This document shows positions 17,454-26,117 of a DNA stretch of 64,000 nt, piece by piece (the stretch's first letter is position 1; the number at the start of each line of letters is the position of its first letter). Under the pieces are notes generated by a model that was not told where the DNA came from, ran no database searches, and saw nothing but the letters and a program-made list of their open reading frames with translations. The stretch is from Amycolatopsis saalfeldensis (GTDB lineage: Bacteria; Actinomycetota; Actinomycetes; Mycobacteriales; Pseudonocardiaceae), in NCBI RefSeq assembly GCF_900110575.1, contig NZ_FOEF01000004.1, positions 1-64,000 of the forward strand. Reading direction: 5' to 3'. The translations under genes and the position numbers were made by a program.

Positions 17454-18485
17454 TCAGACGGGTGAGTAGGAACCGGGGGCGGTCTCGATCTCGGCGACGG
17501 CCGGGCGTTCGCCGTCCCGGCCCGCCAGCTCCCAGACCGCGTCGACGATGTGCTGCGCGGTGAGGCCGTATTCGGCGAACAGGAACCGCGCGCTGGCGGC
17601 CTGCCCGAACCGGTCCTGGATGCCGACCCGGCGCAGGGGCGGACTGAAGCCTGCCTCGGCAAGGACTTCGGCGACGGCACTGCCAAGACCGCCGACGATG
17701 GTGTGGTTCTCGGCCGTCACCACGGATCGGGCCTCGGCCGAGAGCCTGCGCACGGTCGTCGCGTCCAGCGGTTTGATGGTGGTCACGTTGACCACATCGA
17801 TCACCAGCCCGGCCTCGCGCAGCGCGGTCGCCGCGCGCAGGGCCGAAGCGACGAGCATCCCGGACGCGAAGATGACGGAGTCGACGGTCATGGTCTCCCG
17901 CGCGGGATCGGGGTCGATCACCTTCGCGCGGTCGAGGTCGAGCACGTGGCCGTCCTCGAAGATGACCGGGATTTCGCCGCGCTTGAGCCGGAAGTAGACC
18001 GGGCCGGGGCGTTCGGCGACCGCCGCGACCGCCTGCGTCACCTCCGTGGCGTCGGCGACGTCGACGACGGTGAAGTTCGGCAGCGCCCGCATCACCGCGA
18101 CGTCGTCGATGGCCTGGTGGCTTGGCCCGCCCGGCGACGACAGGCCTGGCATCAGGCCGATGAGCTTCACATTCAGGTTCGCGTACGCGATCTGCATGGC
18201 GACCTGTTCGAACGGCCGCCGCGTGGCGAACACGCCGAAGGTGTTGACGAAAACTGTGCGCCCCTCGCGGGCCAGGCCGGCGGCGACGCCCATCAGGTTC
18301 TGCTCCGCCATGCCGCCGTTGAAGAAGCGGGACGCGAGCCGGGCGTCGTCCCGGAAGAGGTCGGTCTCGGTCTGCCGCGTCAGGTCGGCGCCGAGGCAGA
18401 TCACCTCCGGGTGCTCGGCCGCGTACCGGACGAGGGCCTGTCCGTACGGCTTGAGGATGGTCCGGTAGGGCGGCTGCAGTGGCAT
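17454..18485 (-). CDS. transketolase, C-terminal subunit
   Basis: 343 residues covering the pyrimidine-binding and C-terminal domains. GMAEQNLMGVAAGLAREGRT contains the Glu that activates thiamine diphosphate; GLSSPGGPSHQAIDD and VTAENHTIVGGLGSAVAE are typical of transketolase and DXS-type C halves. The matching N half is encoded divergently at 18695, so the heteromeric enzyme is made from two promoters that share one regulatory region. This gene leads the minus-strand operon. It should transfer a two-carbon ketol unit between a ketose-type donor and an aldehyde acceptor; the physiological substrates may be unusual given the surrounding genes. Confidence 0.9.
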   Translation of the reverse strand: MPLQPPYRTILKPYGQALVRYAAEHPEVICLGADLTRQTETDLFRDDARLASRFFNGGMAEQNLMGVAAGLAREGRTVFVNTFGVFATRRPFEQVAMQIAYANLNVKLIGLMPGLSSPGGPSHQAIDDVAVMRALPNFTVVDVADATEVTQAVAAVAERPGPVYFRLKRGEIPVIFEDGHVLDLDRAKVIDPDPARETMTVDSVIFASGMLVASALRAATALREAGLVIDVVNVTTIKPLDATTVRRLSAEARSVVTAENHTIVGGLGSAVAEVLAEAGFSPPLRRVGIQDRFGQAASARFLFAEYGLTAQHIVDAVWELAGRDGERPAVAEIETAPGSYSPV

Positions 18486-18523
18486 CGTCGATCACTTCCA
18501 GCTCGGCTCGGGCTCAGAGGATT

Positions 18524-18543
18524 GGACTATTGGCTTAGCCAAT
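18524..18543. promoter_or_regulatory. predicted GntR/FadR operator, copy 1
   Basis: The 20-mer reads GGACT-AT-TGGCTTAGCCA-AT on the plus strand. Its core ATTGGCT-T-AGCCAAT is a perfect 15-bp palindrome. It lies about 40 bp upstream of the transketolase C-half start. The same 20-bp pattern occurs at 18624-18643 and 25183-25202, the latter before a GntR-family gene. Confidence 0.75.
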
Positions 18544-18623
18544 TCGAACCGAGTGTGATAGCTCGGCCGAGTCGCTGTCAAGTGCTTCGGCGCCGCTTGA
18601 CAAGGCTTGGCCGCTGTCGGAAT

Positions 18624-18643
18624 ATTGGCTAAGCCACTAGTCC
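18624..18643. promoter_or_regulatory. predicted GntR/FadR operator, copy 2
   Basis: On the minus strand this reads GGACT-AG-TGGCTTAGCCA-AT, differing from copy 1 only in one spacer base. It is oriented oppositely to copy 1, 100 bp away (start to start), and lies about 50 bp before the transketolase N-half start. The pair therefore covers both divergent promoters. Confidence 0.75.
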
Positions 18644-18694
18644 ACTTGCTGGCGGCTTCGGCCAGATCCGAGAGCGTGAAACTGGTGATCACCC

Positions 18695-19537
18695 ATGACA
18701 AACCCAAGCCGGGACGACGATGAGGCGCTGCGTCGTGCCGCCTGGCGCATCCGGCGGCGCGCGGTCGACATGGTCGCGATCGAGGGCTACGGCTACCTCG
18801 GCCAGGCGCTGTCGTCCGCCGAGCTGGCCGCGGCGCTGTACCTGACCGCCCTGCGCCCGGGCCACGACCGGCTGGTCGTCTCGCCGGGCCATTACTCCAT
18901 CGTCCATTTCGCCGCCGGGGTGGAGGTGGGACTGGTCGACCCGGCCGAGCTGGCGACGTACGGACGGGACGGCAGCCGGCTCGAAGCGATCGGCACCGAG
19001 CAGACCCCGGGCCTGACCGCGACGTGCGGCTCCCTCGGGCAAGGGCTGTCCGTGGCCGCCGGATTGGCGCTGGCGCAACGGCTCGCTGGGTCGGATCGGC
19101 AGGTGTACGTGCTGATGAGCGACGGGGAAATGGAGGAGGGCCAGGTGTGGGAGGCCGCGCTGTTCAGCGCGCACCACGGCCTCGGGAACCTGACCGTGGT
19201 GCTGGACCGGAACAACAGCCAGGTCGACGGGCCGACCGAGTCGATCACCACGCTCCACCCGGTCGCCGACAAGTGGCGGTCCTTCGGCTGGGAGGTCGGC
19301 GAGGCCGACGGTCACGACGTCGCCGCGATCCGCGATGGCCTCGCGCGCCTGCGCGAGAATCCGCGCCCGAGTGTCCTGATCGGATCGACGTGGACACTGT
19401 CCGGTTTGGACTCCGTGCTGCCGGACGAGGCGGACGGCCACTTCCTCAAGCTCGACCCGGACACCGTCGAACAGGCGCGCAAAGTCTGCGCCGAGGGTGA
19501 AGCGAATGCCGTGCGGGTGCCCGCGCGGACGTGGTGA
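18695..19537 (+). CDS. transketolase, N-terminal subunit
   Basis: 280 residues, the ThDP diphosphate-binding half. The motif Asp143-Gly144-Glu145 (SDGEMEEGQ) with Asn173-Asn174 (DRNNSQ) gives the Mg2+/ThDP site. His and Gly residues in SPGHYSIVHF and TCGSLGQGLSVAAG are as in other TktN subunits. Instead of the usual GDGE the sequence has SDGE. It heads the plus-strand operon that continues with an aldehyde dehydrogenase 12 bp later and works with the divergently encoded C half. Confidence 0.9.
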   Translation: MTNPSRDDDEALRRAAWRIRRRAVDMVAIEGYGYLGQALSSAELAAALYLTALRPGHDRLVVSPGHYSIVHFAAGVEVGLVDPAELATYGRDGSRLEAIGTEQTPGLTATCGSLGQGLSVAAGLALAQRLAGSDRQVYVLMSDGEMEEGQVWEAALFSAHHGLGNLTVVLDRNNSQVDGPTESITTLHPVADKWRSFGWEVGEADGHDVAAIRDGLARLRENPRPSVLIGSTWTLSGLDSVLPDEADGHFLKLDPDTVEQARKVCAEGEANAVRVPARTW

Positions 19538-19549
19538 GGAGAAGCGTTG

Positions 19550-20980
19550 ATGAGCCTGGAAATCCCGTCCCCGCGCGGACTCCTGATCGACGGTGAGTGG
19601 CTCGCCGCCGATCGGATGACCACGCTTTACTCGCCGTACGACGGCGCGGCGATCGCCGAGGTCCCGCAGGCGGGCGCGGCCGAGGTTTCGCGTGCGGTCG
19701 CCGCGGCCCGGGATGCCCTGCGGGCGGACCGGTTCGACCGGGCGACGCGGATCGCCGTGCTCGACGCGGCGGTCGAGGGGCTCGGCCGCCGCAAGGAGGA
19801 GTTCGCCCGGACGATCGCCGTCGAGTGCGCGAAGCCGATCCGGACCGCGCGCCTCGAGGCGGAGCGGACGATCGACACCTTCTCGTTCGCGGCCGCCGAA
19901 GCCCGGACCTACACCGGGGACATGGTCCCGCTGGACGCCGCGGCCTCAGGCCAGGGCAAGGTGGCGTTCACGCTGCGGGTGCCGGTCGGCGTGGTGGCGG
20001 CGATCGCACCGTTCAACTTCCCGCTGAACCTGGTCGCGCACAAGGTCGCGCCGGCCATCGCGGTCGGCTGTCCGGTCGTGCTGAAACCGGCGTCGCAGAC
20101 CCCGTTGTCCTCGCTGCTGCTCGCCGAACTGCTGCTGGACGCGGGGCTTCCACCGGGCTGGCTGAACGTCGTGCCGGGCGGGGGAGCCGAGGTCGGCGAT
20201 GCCCTGGTCAGGGAGCCGGACGTCGCGTACGTGACGTTCACCGGATCGCCCGGGGTGGGCTGGGGCATCGCCGCCCGGGCACCGAAGAAGAAGGTGCGCC
20301 TGGAACTCGGTTCGAACGCGCCGCTGATCGTGGACGCGGACAGCGACTGGGAGACCGCCGCGGTCAAGGCGGCGTCGGCCGGCTTCGTTCAGGCCGGCCA
20401 GTCCTGTGTGTCGACACAGCGGATCTACGTGCACGCCGCCGTCGCCGCGCGGTTCCGGGAGGCGCTGGTCGCCGGGGTGGCCGGGCTGAAGGTCGGCGAT
20501 CCCCTGGCCGAGGACGTCGACGTCTCCGCACTGATCAGTGCCAAGGACGCGCTCCGGGTCGAGTCCTGGATCGGTGAGGCGATCGGCGGCGGCGCCCGGG
20601 CCGACATCGGCGGGGAGCGGATCGGCAACGTCGTCACGCCCGCGGTGCTGAGCGACGTCACGGCCACGATGCGGGTGCAGGCCGAGGAGATCTTCGGGCC
20701 GGTGGTGACCCTGACCGAGTTCGCCGACTTCGACACCGCGCTCGACCTGGCGAACGACTCGCGCTACGGACTCAACGCCGGCGTGTACACGAACGACATC
20801 GGCAAGGCGCTGAAGACGGTCCGGCGGCTGGAGTTCGGCAGCGTGTACGTCAACGACGTGCCCACGGTCCGCGCCGACCAGCAGCCCTACGGCGGGGTGA
20901 AGGACTCGGGCAACACCCGCGAGGGCCCGCGGTACGCGATGGCCGAGATGACCGAACCACGTCTGGTGACGCTGCGATGA
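19550..20980 (+). CDS. aldehyde dehydrogenase (lactaldehyde/phosphonoacetaldehyde-like)
   Basis: 476 residues from ATG 19550, after GAGGAGAAG; a TTG three bases earlier is ignored. Glu252 (LELGSNAP) and the nucleophile Cys286 (QAGQSCVSTQ) are present. The GQSCVSTQR active site and the LELGSNAPLIV motif place it in the branch that includes lactaldehyde, glyceraldehyde-3-phosphate and phosphonoacetaldehyde dehydrogenases, not with the classical ALDH at 12.8 kb. It may oxidise the aldehyde released by or fed into the split transketolase. Confidence 0.9.
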   Translation: MSLEIPSPRGLLIDGEWLAADRMTTLYSPYDGAAIAEVPQAGAAEVSRAVAAARDALRADRFDRATRIAVLDAAVEGLGRRKEEFARTIAVECAKPIRTARLEAERTIDTFSFAAAEARTYTGDMVPLDAAASGQGKVAFTLRVPVGVVAAIAPFNFPLNLVAHKVAPAIAVGCPVVLKPASQTPLSSLLLAELLLDAGLPPGWLNVVPGGGAEVGDALVREPDVAYVTFTGSPGVGWGIAARAPKKKVRLELGSNAPLIVDADSDWETAAVKAASAGFVQAGQSCVSTQRIYVHAAVAARFREALVAGVAGLKVGDPLAEDVDVSALISAKDALRVESWIGEAIGGGARADIGGERIGNVVTPAVLSDVTATMRVQAEEIFGPVVTLTEFADFDTALDLANDSRYGLNAGVYTNDIGKALKTVRRLEFGSVYVNDVPTVRADQQPYGGVKDSGNTREGPRYAMAEMTEPRLVTLR

Positions 20981-20987
20981 GCGGGGA

Positions 20988-21830
20988 GTGGCTGTGGTAG
21001 CGATCGACATCGGGGTCGGCCTGCCGGCGGACGTCGAGGGCGTCACCCCGGCCCAGCTGGTGCGCTGGGCGCGGCAGGCCGAAGACCTCGGCGCGAGCAC
21101 CCTCGCGTGCACGGACCGGGTGCAGTACCCGAGCCTGGAGTCCCTGCTCACGCTGGCCACCGTGGCGTCGGTGACCACTCGCGCGCGGCTGATGACCAGC
21201 GTGCTGGTGGCGCCCCTGCGGGCCGGGAATGCCTTGTTCCGCAAGCAGATCGCCACGCTGGACCGGCTCAGCGAGCACCGGCTGGTACTCGGCATCGGCG
21301 TCGGCCGCCGTCAGGACGACTATGCCGCGTGCGGGGTCGACTTCTCCCGGCGTGGCCGGATCTTGGACGATCAGCTGGACGCCGGGTTTCCCTCGGTCGC
21401 GGGGATGCCCGGGGAGCGCTTGCTTTTCGGCGGCAACAGCCAGGCGACGGTGGGCCGGGTCGTCCGGCACGGCGGCGGCTGGATCGCCGCGGCGGGGCTC
21501 GGCGCGTGGGACCGGACGGCCGCCTTGGCCACCGAGGTGCGGGCCGCCTGGGCCGAGGCGCGAAAGCCGGGTGCGCCCCGTCTGGTGGCGATGATCTACG
21601 CCGCGGCCGGTCCCCGGGCGCGAGAGGACGCCGACCGGCACCTCCATCGCTACTACAGCTTTCTCGGCGCGGAACGCGCGGCCGAGCTGGCGAGCCACGT
21701 CGTCACCGATTCCGGGCGGCTGGTCGAGACCCGGGACCGGATCGCGGAGGCCGGCTTCAGCGAGCTGCTGCTGCTTCCGACCTCGGCCGAGCCGGAGCAC
21801 CTCGAGGCGCTCAGAGCCGCCGTGGGGTGA
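20988..21830 (+). CDS. LLM-class (F420- or flavin-dependent) oxidoreductase
   Basis: 280 residues with a luciferase-like TIM barrel. GVGLPADVEGVTPAQLVRWA opens the barrel, TSVLVAPLRAGNALFRKQIATLDRLS is the family core and LVLGIGVGRRQDDYAACGVDF the cofactor loop. The start is GTG 20988; GTG 20994 is also reasonable because GGGGAG lies directly before it. At 280 residues it is shorter than bacterial luciferases and typical of F420-dependent reductases of actinomycetes. It follows the ALDH by 7 bp in the same operon. Confidence 0.85.
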   Translation: MAVVAIDIGVGLPADVEGVTPAQLVRWARQAEDLGASTLACTDRVQYPSLESLLTLATVASVTTRARLMTSVLVAPLRAGNALFRKQIATLDRLSEHRLVLGIGVGRRQDDYAACGVDFSRRGRILDDQLDAGFPSVAGMPGERLLFGGNSQATVGRVVRHGGGWIAAAGLGAWDRTAALATEVRAAWAEARKPGAPRLVAMIYAAAGPRAREDADRHLHRYYSFLGAERAAELASHVVTDSGRLVETRDRIAEAGFSELLLLPTSAEPEHLEALRAAVG

Positions 21831-21886
21831 CCCGTTCCACAAAGGACAGTCTGTAAAGGACCCGGCAAAGAAGAAGGGACTCAGTT

Positions 21887-22870
21887 GTGACAGCCACGAT
21901 GCCTTCGCACGGCAACCACATCGTCGAACGAACGCCCGCACACGGCCCGAGCGCGGTGGTCCGCCAGGACTGGACCGCCGCGGTCACCCCGTGGCAGTTC
22001 GCCGGCCGGTCCGAGGGATTCGACCGGCTTGAGCTGATCGGAGCCGGTACCGGTTCCGTGCACACCGATCTCGGGATCGGCCGGCTCGAACCCGGGGGAC
22101 GGGTGCCCGCGCACGTCCGGGCCGGCGAACAGGCGCTGTACGTGCTCGACGGGGAAATGGTGGTGCAGCTGGAGGACCACGCGTACCTCCTGCGGCCGGG
22201 TGATTTCGCGTTCATCCCGCAGGGCGCGGTTTTCGCCTGCGCCAACCGGAGCAGCGCGGAGGCACGCTGGCTCGACGTGAGCAGCCCGGTGTCGTTCCAG
22301 CCCGAATCCGGCCGGCGCGACACGTTCTTCCCGACCGGCGCGCCTGATGTGATCTCCCGCGCGGCGCCGCCGGATCTCGGCGATCCCACGCTGCGGCTGG
22401 TCGGCCACTACGAGGGCACTGATCCCGATCACCTGGCCGAGGCCGTCAAGACGCCGGCTCGTGGTCGCGAGTCCGCCGGAATGTACAGCGCGCTGCTCAC
22501 CTACAGCGGGATCTCGGTGAAAATGCTGGTGGACCGCAACCGCGGCGCGCACCTGCTGACCCTGTTCATGGTCGACTACGAAGTCGGCGGAGCGGCGCAG
22601 AGCCACGATCACCCGTTCGAAGAGGGCTATTTCTTTTTGGCCGGCGAGACGGACTTCGAACTCGGCGGCCAGGTCCACCACTTCCGGCCGGGCGACGCGG
22701 CGCTCGCCGGGGTCGGCACGACCCACGCCTGTTACAACACCGAAGGCGGCCGGGTGCGGTGGCTCGAGACGCAGGCGCCGGTGCCGCCGCAGCTGCACAG
22801 CTACCGCTGGCCGTCGGACTGGGACCGGTTCGAGGCCGACTACTGCGGAGGAGGCGAGCGACGTGCTTGA
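21887..22870 (+). CDS. bicupin protein
   Basis: 327 residues made of two cupin barrels. The first has PAHVRAGEQALYVLDGEMVV and PGDFAFIPQGAV; the second has SHDHPFEEGYFFLAGETDFE and FRPGDAALAGVGTTHACYN. The second barrel carries the fuller metal-binding set (His-X-His...Glu...His), while the first has His with no second His in the X-His motif. This resembles ring-cleaving or acyl-hydrolysing bicupins such as (S)-ureidoglycine aminohydrolase-like proteins. The exact reaction is unknown. The start is GTG at 21887; the Dabb gene overlaps its end by 8 bp. Confidence 0.8.
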   Translation: MTATMPSHGNHIVERTPAHGPSAVVRQDWTAAVTPWQFAGRSEGFDRLELIGAGTGSVHTDLGIGRLEPGGRVPAHVRAGEQALYVLDGEMVVQLEDHAYLLRPGDFAFIPQGAVFACANRSSAEARWLDVSSPVSFQPESGRRDTFFPTGAPDVISRAAPPDLGDPTLRLVGHYEGTDPDHLAEAVKTPARGRESAGMYSALLTYSGISVKMLVDRNRGAHLLTLFMVDYEVGGAAQSHDHPFEEGYFFLAGETDFELGGQVHHFRPGDAALAGVGTTHACYNTEGGRVRWLETQAPVPPQLHSYRWPSDWDRFEADYCGGGERRA

Positions 22871-23153
22871 CCACTACCTCGCCTTCCGGCCGGCCGAAGG
22901 GACAGAGGCCGCGCTCGTCGCCGCGTTGGGCGAGTTCGGCGCGGCGATCGTGGAACTCGCCAGCGTCCGGGAAATCACCTGGGGCGAGAACACCAATCCG
23001 TCCGGCCGCGAGCGTGGTTACACCGTGGGCTGCTTCGTCCGGATCACCGACGAGAACGCGTTGCGCGGCGAATATTGGCACCACCCCGCACACCGGAAAC
23101 TGCTCGCCGAGCTCGACCGGCTGAGTACCGACCGGTTCGCCATCGACTACTGA
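22863..23153 (+). CDS. Dabb (stress-responsive alpha/beta-barrel) domain protein
   Basis: 96 residues starting with GTG. The sequence MLDHYLAFRPAEGTEAALVA followed by REITWGENTNPSGRERGYTV, and a His-Pro-rich WHHPAHRKLLAEL segment, is the small dimeric ferredoxin-like Dabb fold found in polyketide cyclases, EthD-like proteins and stress proteins. It overlaps the bicupin gene and is probably translationally coupled to it. A cyclase, lyase or decarboxylase role acting with the cupin is possible but unproven. Confidence 0.78.
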   Translation: MLDHYLAFRPAEGTEAALVAALGEFGAAIVELASVREITWGENTNPSGRERGYTVGCFVRITDENALRGEYWHHPAHRKLLAELDRLSTDRFAIDY

Positions 23154-23182
23154 AATTGCTCTTGAGACGAAGGAGATGTGTT

Positions 23183-23755
23183 GTGCCGACGCTGCAGGTC
23201 ATCACCGCCAGCACCCGGCCGGGCCGGATCGGGCCGACGGTGGCCGGATGGATCGAGGCGGCCGCGCGGGAACACGGCGGGTTCGAGCACGTCGACCCGG
23301 TTGATCTCGCCGAGGTGAACCTGCCGATGATGGACGAGCCGCACCATCCGCGGCTGCGCCAGTACATCCACCGGCACACCCGGGAATGGAGCGCCAGAGT
23401 GGACGCGGCGGACGCGTTCGTGTTCGTGATGCCCGAGTACAACTACGGTTTCACCGCGCCGTTGAAAAACGCCATCGACTACCTCCACCAGGAATGGGAG
23501 TACAAGCCGGTCGGGCTGGTGAGCTACGGCGGCGTCTCGGCGGGCACCCGGGCCGCGCAGATGATCAAGGAAGTGGTCACCACGCTGAAGATGATGCCGA
23601 TCCTGGAAGCGGTGTCCATTCCGTTCGTGCACAGCCTGATCGACGAAGAAGACCAGCTGAACGCGAATGACATCATGACCGCCGCGGCGAAGTCGATGTT
23701 CGACGAGCTGCGGCGGGCCAGTGATGCGCTCAAGGTCCTGCGCCGGGACCGCTGA
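23183..23755 (+). CDS. NADPH-dependent FMN reductase
   Basis: 190 residues from GTG 23183, with GAAGGAG at the right distance. QVITASTRPGRIGPTVAGWI is the flavodoxin-like phosphate-binding loop and FVFVMPEYNYGFTAPLKNAIDYL the flavin-contact motif of NAD(P)H:FMN or azo reductases. As last gene of the plus operon it could supply reduced FMN to the LLM enzyme, if that enzyme uses flavin, or reduce a quinone intermediate. It converges with the PLP decarboxylase gene, 6 bp between stops. Confidence 0.88.
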   Translation: MPTLQVITASTRPGRIGPTVAGWIEAAAREHGGFEHVDPVDLAEVNLPMMDEPHHPRLRQYIHRHTREWSARVDAADAFVFVMPEYNYGFTAPLKNAIDYLHQEWEYKPVGLVSYGGVSAGTRAAQMIKEVVTTLKMMPILEAVSIPFVHSLIDEEDQLNANDIMTAAAKSMFDELRRASDALKVLRRDR

Positions 23756-23761
23756 CGACGC

Positions 23762-25117
23762 TCAGGCGCCCAGCGCGGTGCAGATGCGATCGACGTCGGC
23801 CGCGGTGGTGCGCCAGTTGCTGAAGGCGGCGCGGACGGCTGGTGTGCCGTGATGAACCGTGGGGGTCAGGAAGGCTTCGCCGCTGCGCGCGACCGCGTCG
23901 AGGGCTTCCTTGACCCGCTCGGTGGTGGCGTCGGCGGCGAGGGTGAAGCACACGACGTTCAACCGGACCGGCGCCAGTAGCCGCCAGCGGGACCCGCGGT
24001 CCAGCCGCGCGCCCATTTCCTTGGCACAAAAGACATTGCGCTCGACGATTTCCCGGTAGCCCGCACGGCCGTACGCCGCCAGCGCGAACCACGCGGCCAG
24101 GGCCCGCAGGCGCCGGGAGGTCTCGGGGGTCAGGTGCATGAAGTCGGGGGTGTCGGCGGGTGCGCCGAGATAACTCGACACGTTCTCGAACACCCGCAGC
24201 TGCAGATCCGGCCGCCGGGTGAACTGCACGGCCGAGTCGTACGGGACGTTCAGCCACTTGTGCAGGTCCACGCACACCGAATCGGCTTCCGCCCAGCCGT
24301 CGAGCAGCGGCGCGAAGTCGGGCGAGACCGCGGCGAAACCGCCGAACGCGGCGTCGACGTGCAGCCAGAACTCGTAGCGGGACTTCAGCGCCGCGATGGC
24401 GCGGAGGTCGTCGAAGTCGACGGTGTTCACGGTGCCCGCGTTGGCGACCACAATGGCCGGTCCGGCGGCGAGTTCGCGTTCCAGCGCGGCCACGTCAACC
24501 GCCTCGCGGTCCGGCAGGGTCGCTACCGGGACGAGGTTCCGGCGGCCCAGGCCCAGCACCGACATGGCCTTGGCGATGCTGGAGTGCGGCGTTCCGGACA
24601 GCACGCGGATCGGCGTGGTCACCCCGTCCTCCGCGACGGAGCCGCCGGACAGCGAGCCGAGCCACTCCCGGCCGGTGGCCAGTCCGACCAGATTGGACAT
24701 CGTCGCGCCGGTGACGAAGGCCCCGGGCCGGTCCAGCCCGAACAGCGCGCCGAGCCACGAGACGGCCTCTCGCTCCAGCGCGGTGGCGGAGGAACCGACC
24801 GCGCCGTGCGCGTTCTGGTCCAGCGCCGCGGTCAGCCAGTCGCCCGCGAGCGCGGCGGGAGTGGTGCCGCCGGTGACGAATCCCAGATACCGCGGTCCGG
24901 CGCTGGCGGAAAAGCCCGGCTCCCACCGCGAGGCGAACGTCCGCAGCGCGCCGCGCAGGCCGGTCCCGTCCTCGGGCAGCGCGGCCGGCGGGTGCTCCAC
25001 CGGCCCGGTGGCGACCGGGCGGGCGTCGAGACCCGTGAGGATCCGCTCGGCGTAGGCACGGGTTTCTTCGAGGAGAGCGGGCAGCTCGGCGAGATCCTCG
25101 GCCAGTTTCGGGAACAT
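23762..25117 (-). CDS. group II PLP-dependent decarboxylase (aromatic amino-acid decarboxylase type)
   Basis: 451 residues. NAGTVNTVDFDDLRAI and LHVDAAFGGFAAVSPDF give the PLP-binding Asp, and Lys287 in VDLHKWLNVPYDSA is the Schiff-base lysine. Length and motifs match glutamate/tyrosine/DOPA-type decarboxylases and the related aspartate-lyase branch. It is divergent from the GntR gene, so the GntR operator at 25183-25202 sits about 65 bp before its start and may also control it. The amino-acid substrate cannot be assigned. Confidence 0.87.
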   Translation of the reverse strand: MFPKLAEDLAELPALLEETRAYAERILTGLDARPVATGPVEHPPAALPEDGTGLRGALRTFASRWEPGFSASAGPRYLGFVTGGTTPAALAGDWLTAALDQNAHGAVGSSATALEREAVSWLGALFGLDRPGAFVTGATMSNLVGLATGREWLGSLSGGSVAEDGVTTPIRVLSGTPHSSIAKAMSVLGLGRRNLVPVATLPDREAVDVAALERELAAGPAIVVANAGTVNTVDFDDLRAIAALKSRYEFWLHVDAAFGGFAAVSPDFAPLLDGWAEADSVCVDLHKWLNVPYDSAVQFTRRPDLQLRVFENVSSYLGAPADTPDFMHLTPETSRRLRALAAWFALAAYGRAGYREIVERNVFCAKEMGARLDRGSRWRLLAPVRLNVVCFTLAADATTERVKEALDAVARSGEAFLTPTVHHGTPAVRAAFSNWRTTAADVDRICTALGA

Positions 25118-25182
25118 CGTTGCAGGCTAACGCTTCGGGCGACAGATGCGCCAGACTCGACAGTACCGTTCGGACACCCTGA

Positions 25183-25202
25183 ACTGGCTTAGCCACCAGT
25201 CC
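25183..25202. promoter_or_regulatory. predicted GntR/FadR operator, copy 3
   Basis: On the minus strand this reads GGACT-GG-TGGCTAAGCCA-GT, matching the two copies between the transketolase halves in 17 of 20 positions or better. It lies between the PLP decarboxylase start (25117) and the GntR start (25335), consistent with autoregulation. Confidence 0.7.
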
Positions 25203-25334
25203 GAAAGCGGACGAGGGCAGGAGTGGCGCGCCGCTGCGGCCGGACGGGACGGCAGCCGTTACCATGAGCCGGACGGTCGTGGCCGGTGCGACGTGGGCGC
25301 CGGTTGCCGAGAGGGCTGCGGGAGCACAGGGACA

Positions 25335-26114
25335 ATGGTTACGCCAGGTGGTCGATCCGGGGATGCGGGCATCGGCGCGTCGTTCCAGGTCGAGTCGTTC
25401 TCCCGGATCGCCGACCGGGTCGCCGACCAGATCCGCAACTACATCCTCGACCAGGGCATCGCCGAAGGCGAGCGGCTGCCGAGCGAGCGGCGGCTGGCCG
25501 AACTCGTGGGCAGCTCCCGGCTGACCGTCAGCCAGGCGCTGCGCTCGCTGGCGGTGCAGGGCCTCGTGATCATCCGGCCCGGTTCCGGCGCCTACGTGCT
25601 GCGTGATCCGTCCACGATGGTCGACGCGAGCATCGACCTGATGCTGCGGCTCGAACCCGAGTCGCTGGGCGAAGCGGCGCAGCTGCGGTTCCTGCTGGAA
25701 CTGACCGCGGGCCGGCAGGCCATCGCGCGCGGCGCCCGCGAGCTGGAACCGCTCGACCGGGCGCTGGCCGACTTGACCGGGGCACGGGGCAGCGCGTCCG
25801 AATGGATCGCCGCGGACACGGTGTTCCACGTCGAGATCGTGCGCCTGGCCGGAAACCGGTTCCTGACGAGCGTCTTCTCCAGCATCCACACCGCTCTGGT
25901 CGAGAAGGCCTACGAATCCTGGGTGTCGGCCAAGAAGTCGCCGCGGTGGCTCACCGGGGCGGCGTTCGAGGAGCAGATCGCCTTGCACGAGCCGATGGCC
26001 CGGGCGCTCGCGCGGGGCCGGCGCGGCGAGTTCGACCGTGCCTGCGTCGCCCACCAGCGCGCGCTCCTCGAACACCTCAGGCTCGACCTGCCCGGCTGGG
26101 ACCAGGGTCTCTGA
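25335..26114 (+). CDS. GntR/FadR-family transcriptional regulator
   Basis: 259 residues from ATG 25335; longer frames reach 25146 but run through the operator and lack family similarity. The N-terminal winged helix RIADRVADQIRNYILDQGIA and RLPSERRLAELVGSSRLTVS is followed by GSGAYVL. The C-terminal all-helical FCD domain (TVFHVEIVRLAGN, LHEPMARALARGRRGEFD) binds small acids through Asp/His residues. The inverted repeat TGGCTWAGCCA before this gene and twice before the transketolase operons is the best candidate for its binding site, making it the probable pathway repressor. Confidence 0.88.
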   Translation: MVTPGGRSGDAGIGASFQVESFSRIADRVADQIRNYILDQGIAEGERLPSERRLAELVGSSRLTVSQALRSLAVQGLVIIRPGSGAYVLRDPSTMVDASIDLMLRLEPESLGEAAQLRFLLELTAGRQAIARGARELEPLDRALADLTGARGSASEWIAADTVFHVEIVRLAGNRFLTSVFSSIHTALVEKAYESWVSAKKSPRWLTGAAFEEQIALHEPMARALARGRRGEFDRACVAHQRALLEHLRLDLPGWDQGL

Positions 26115-26117
26115 CCA

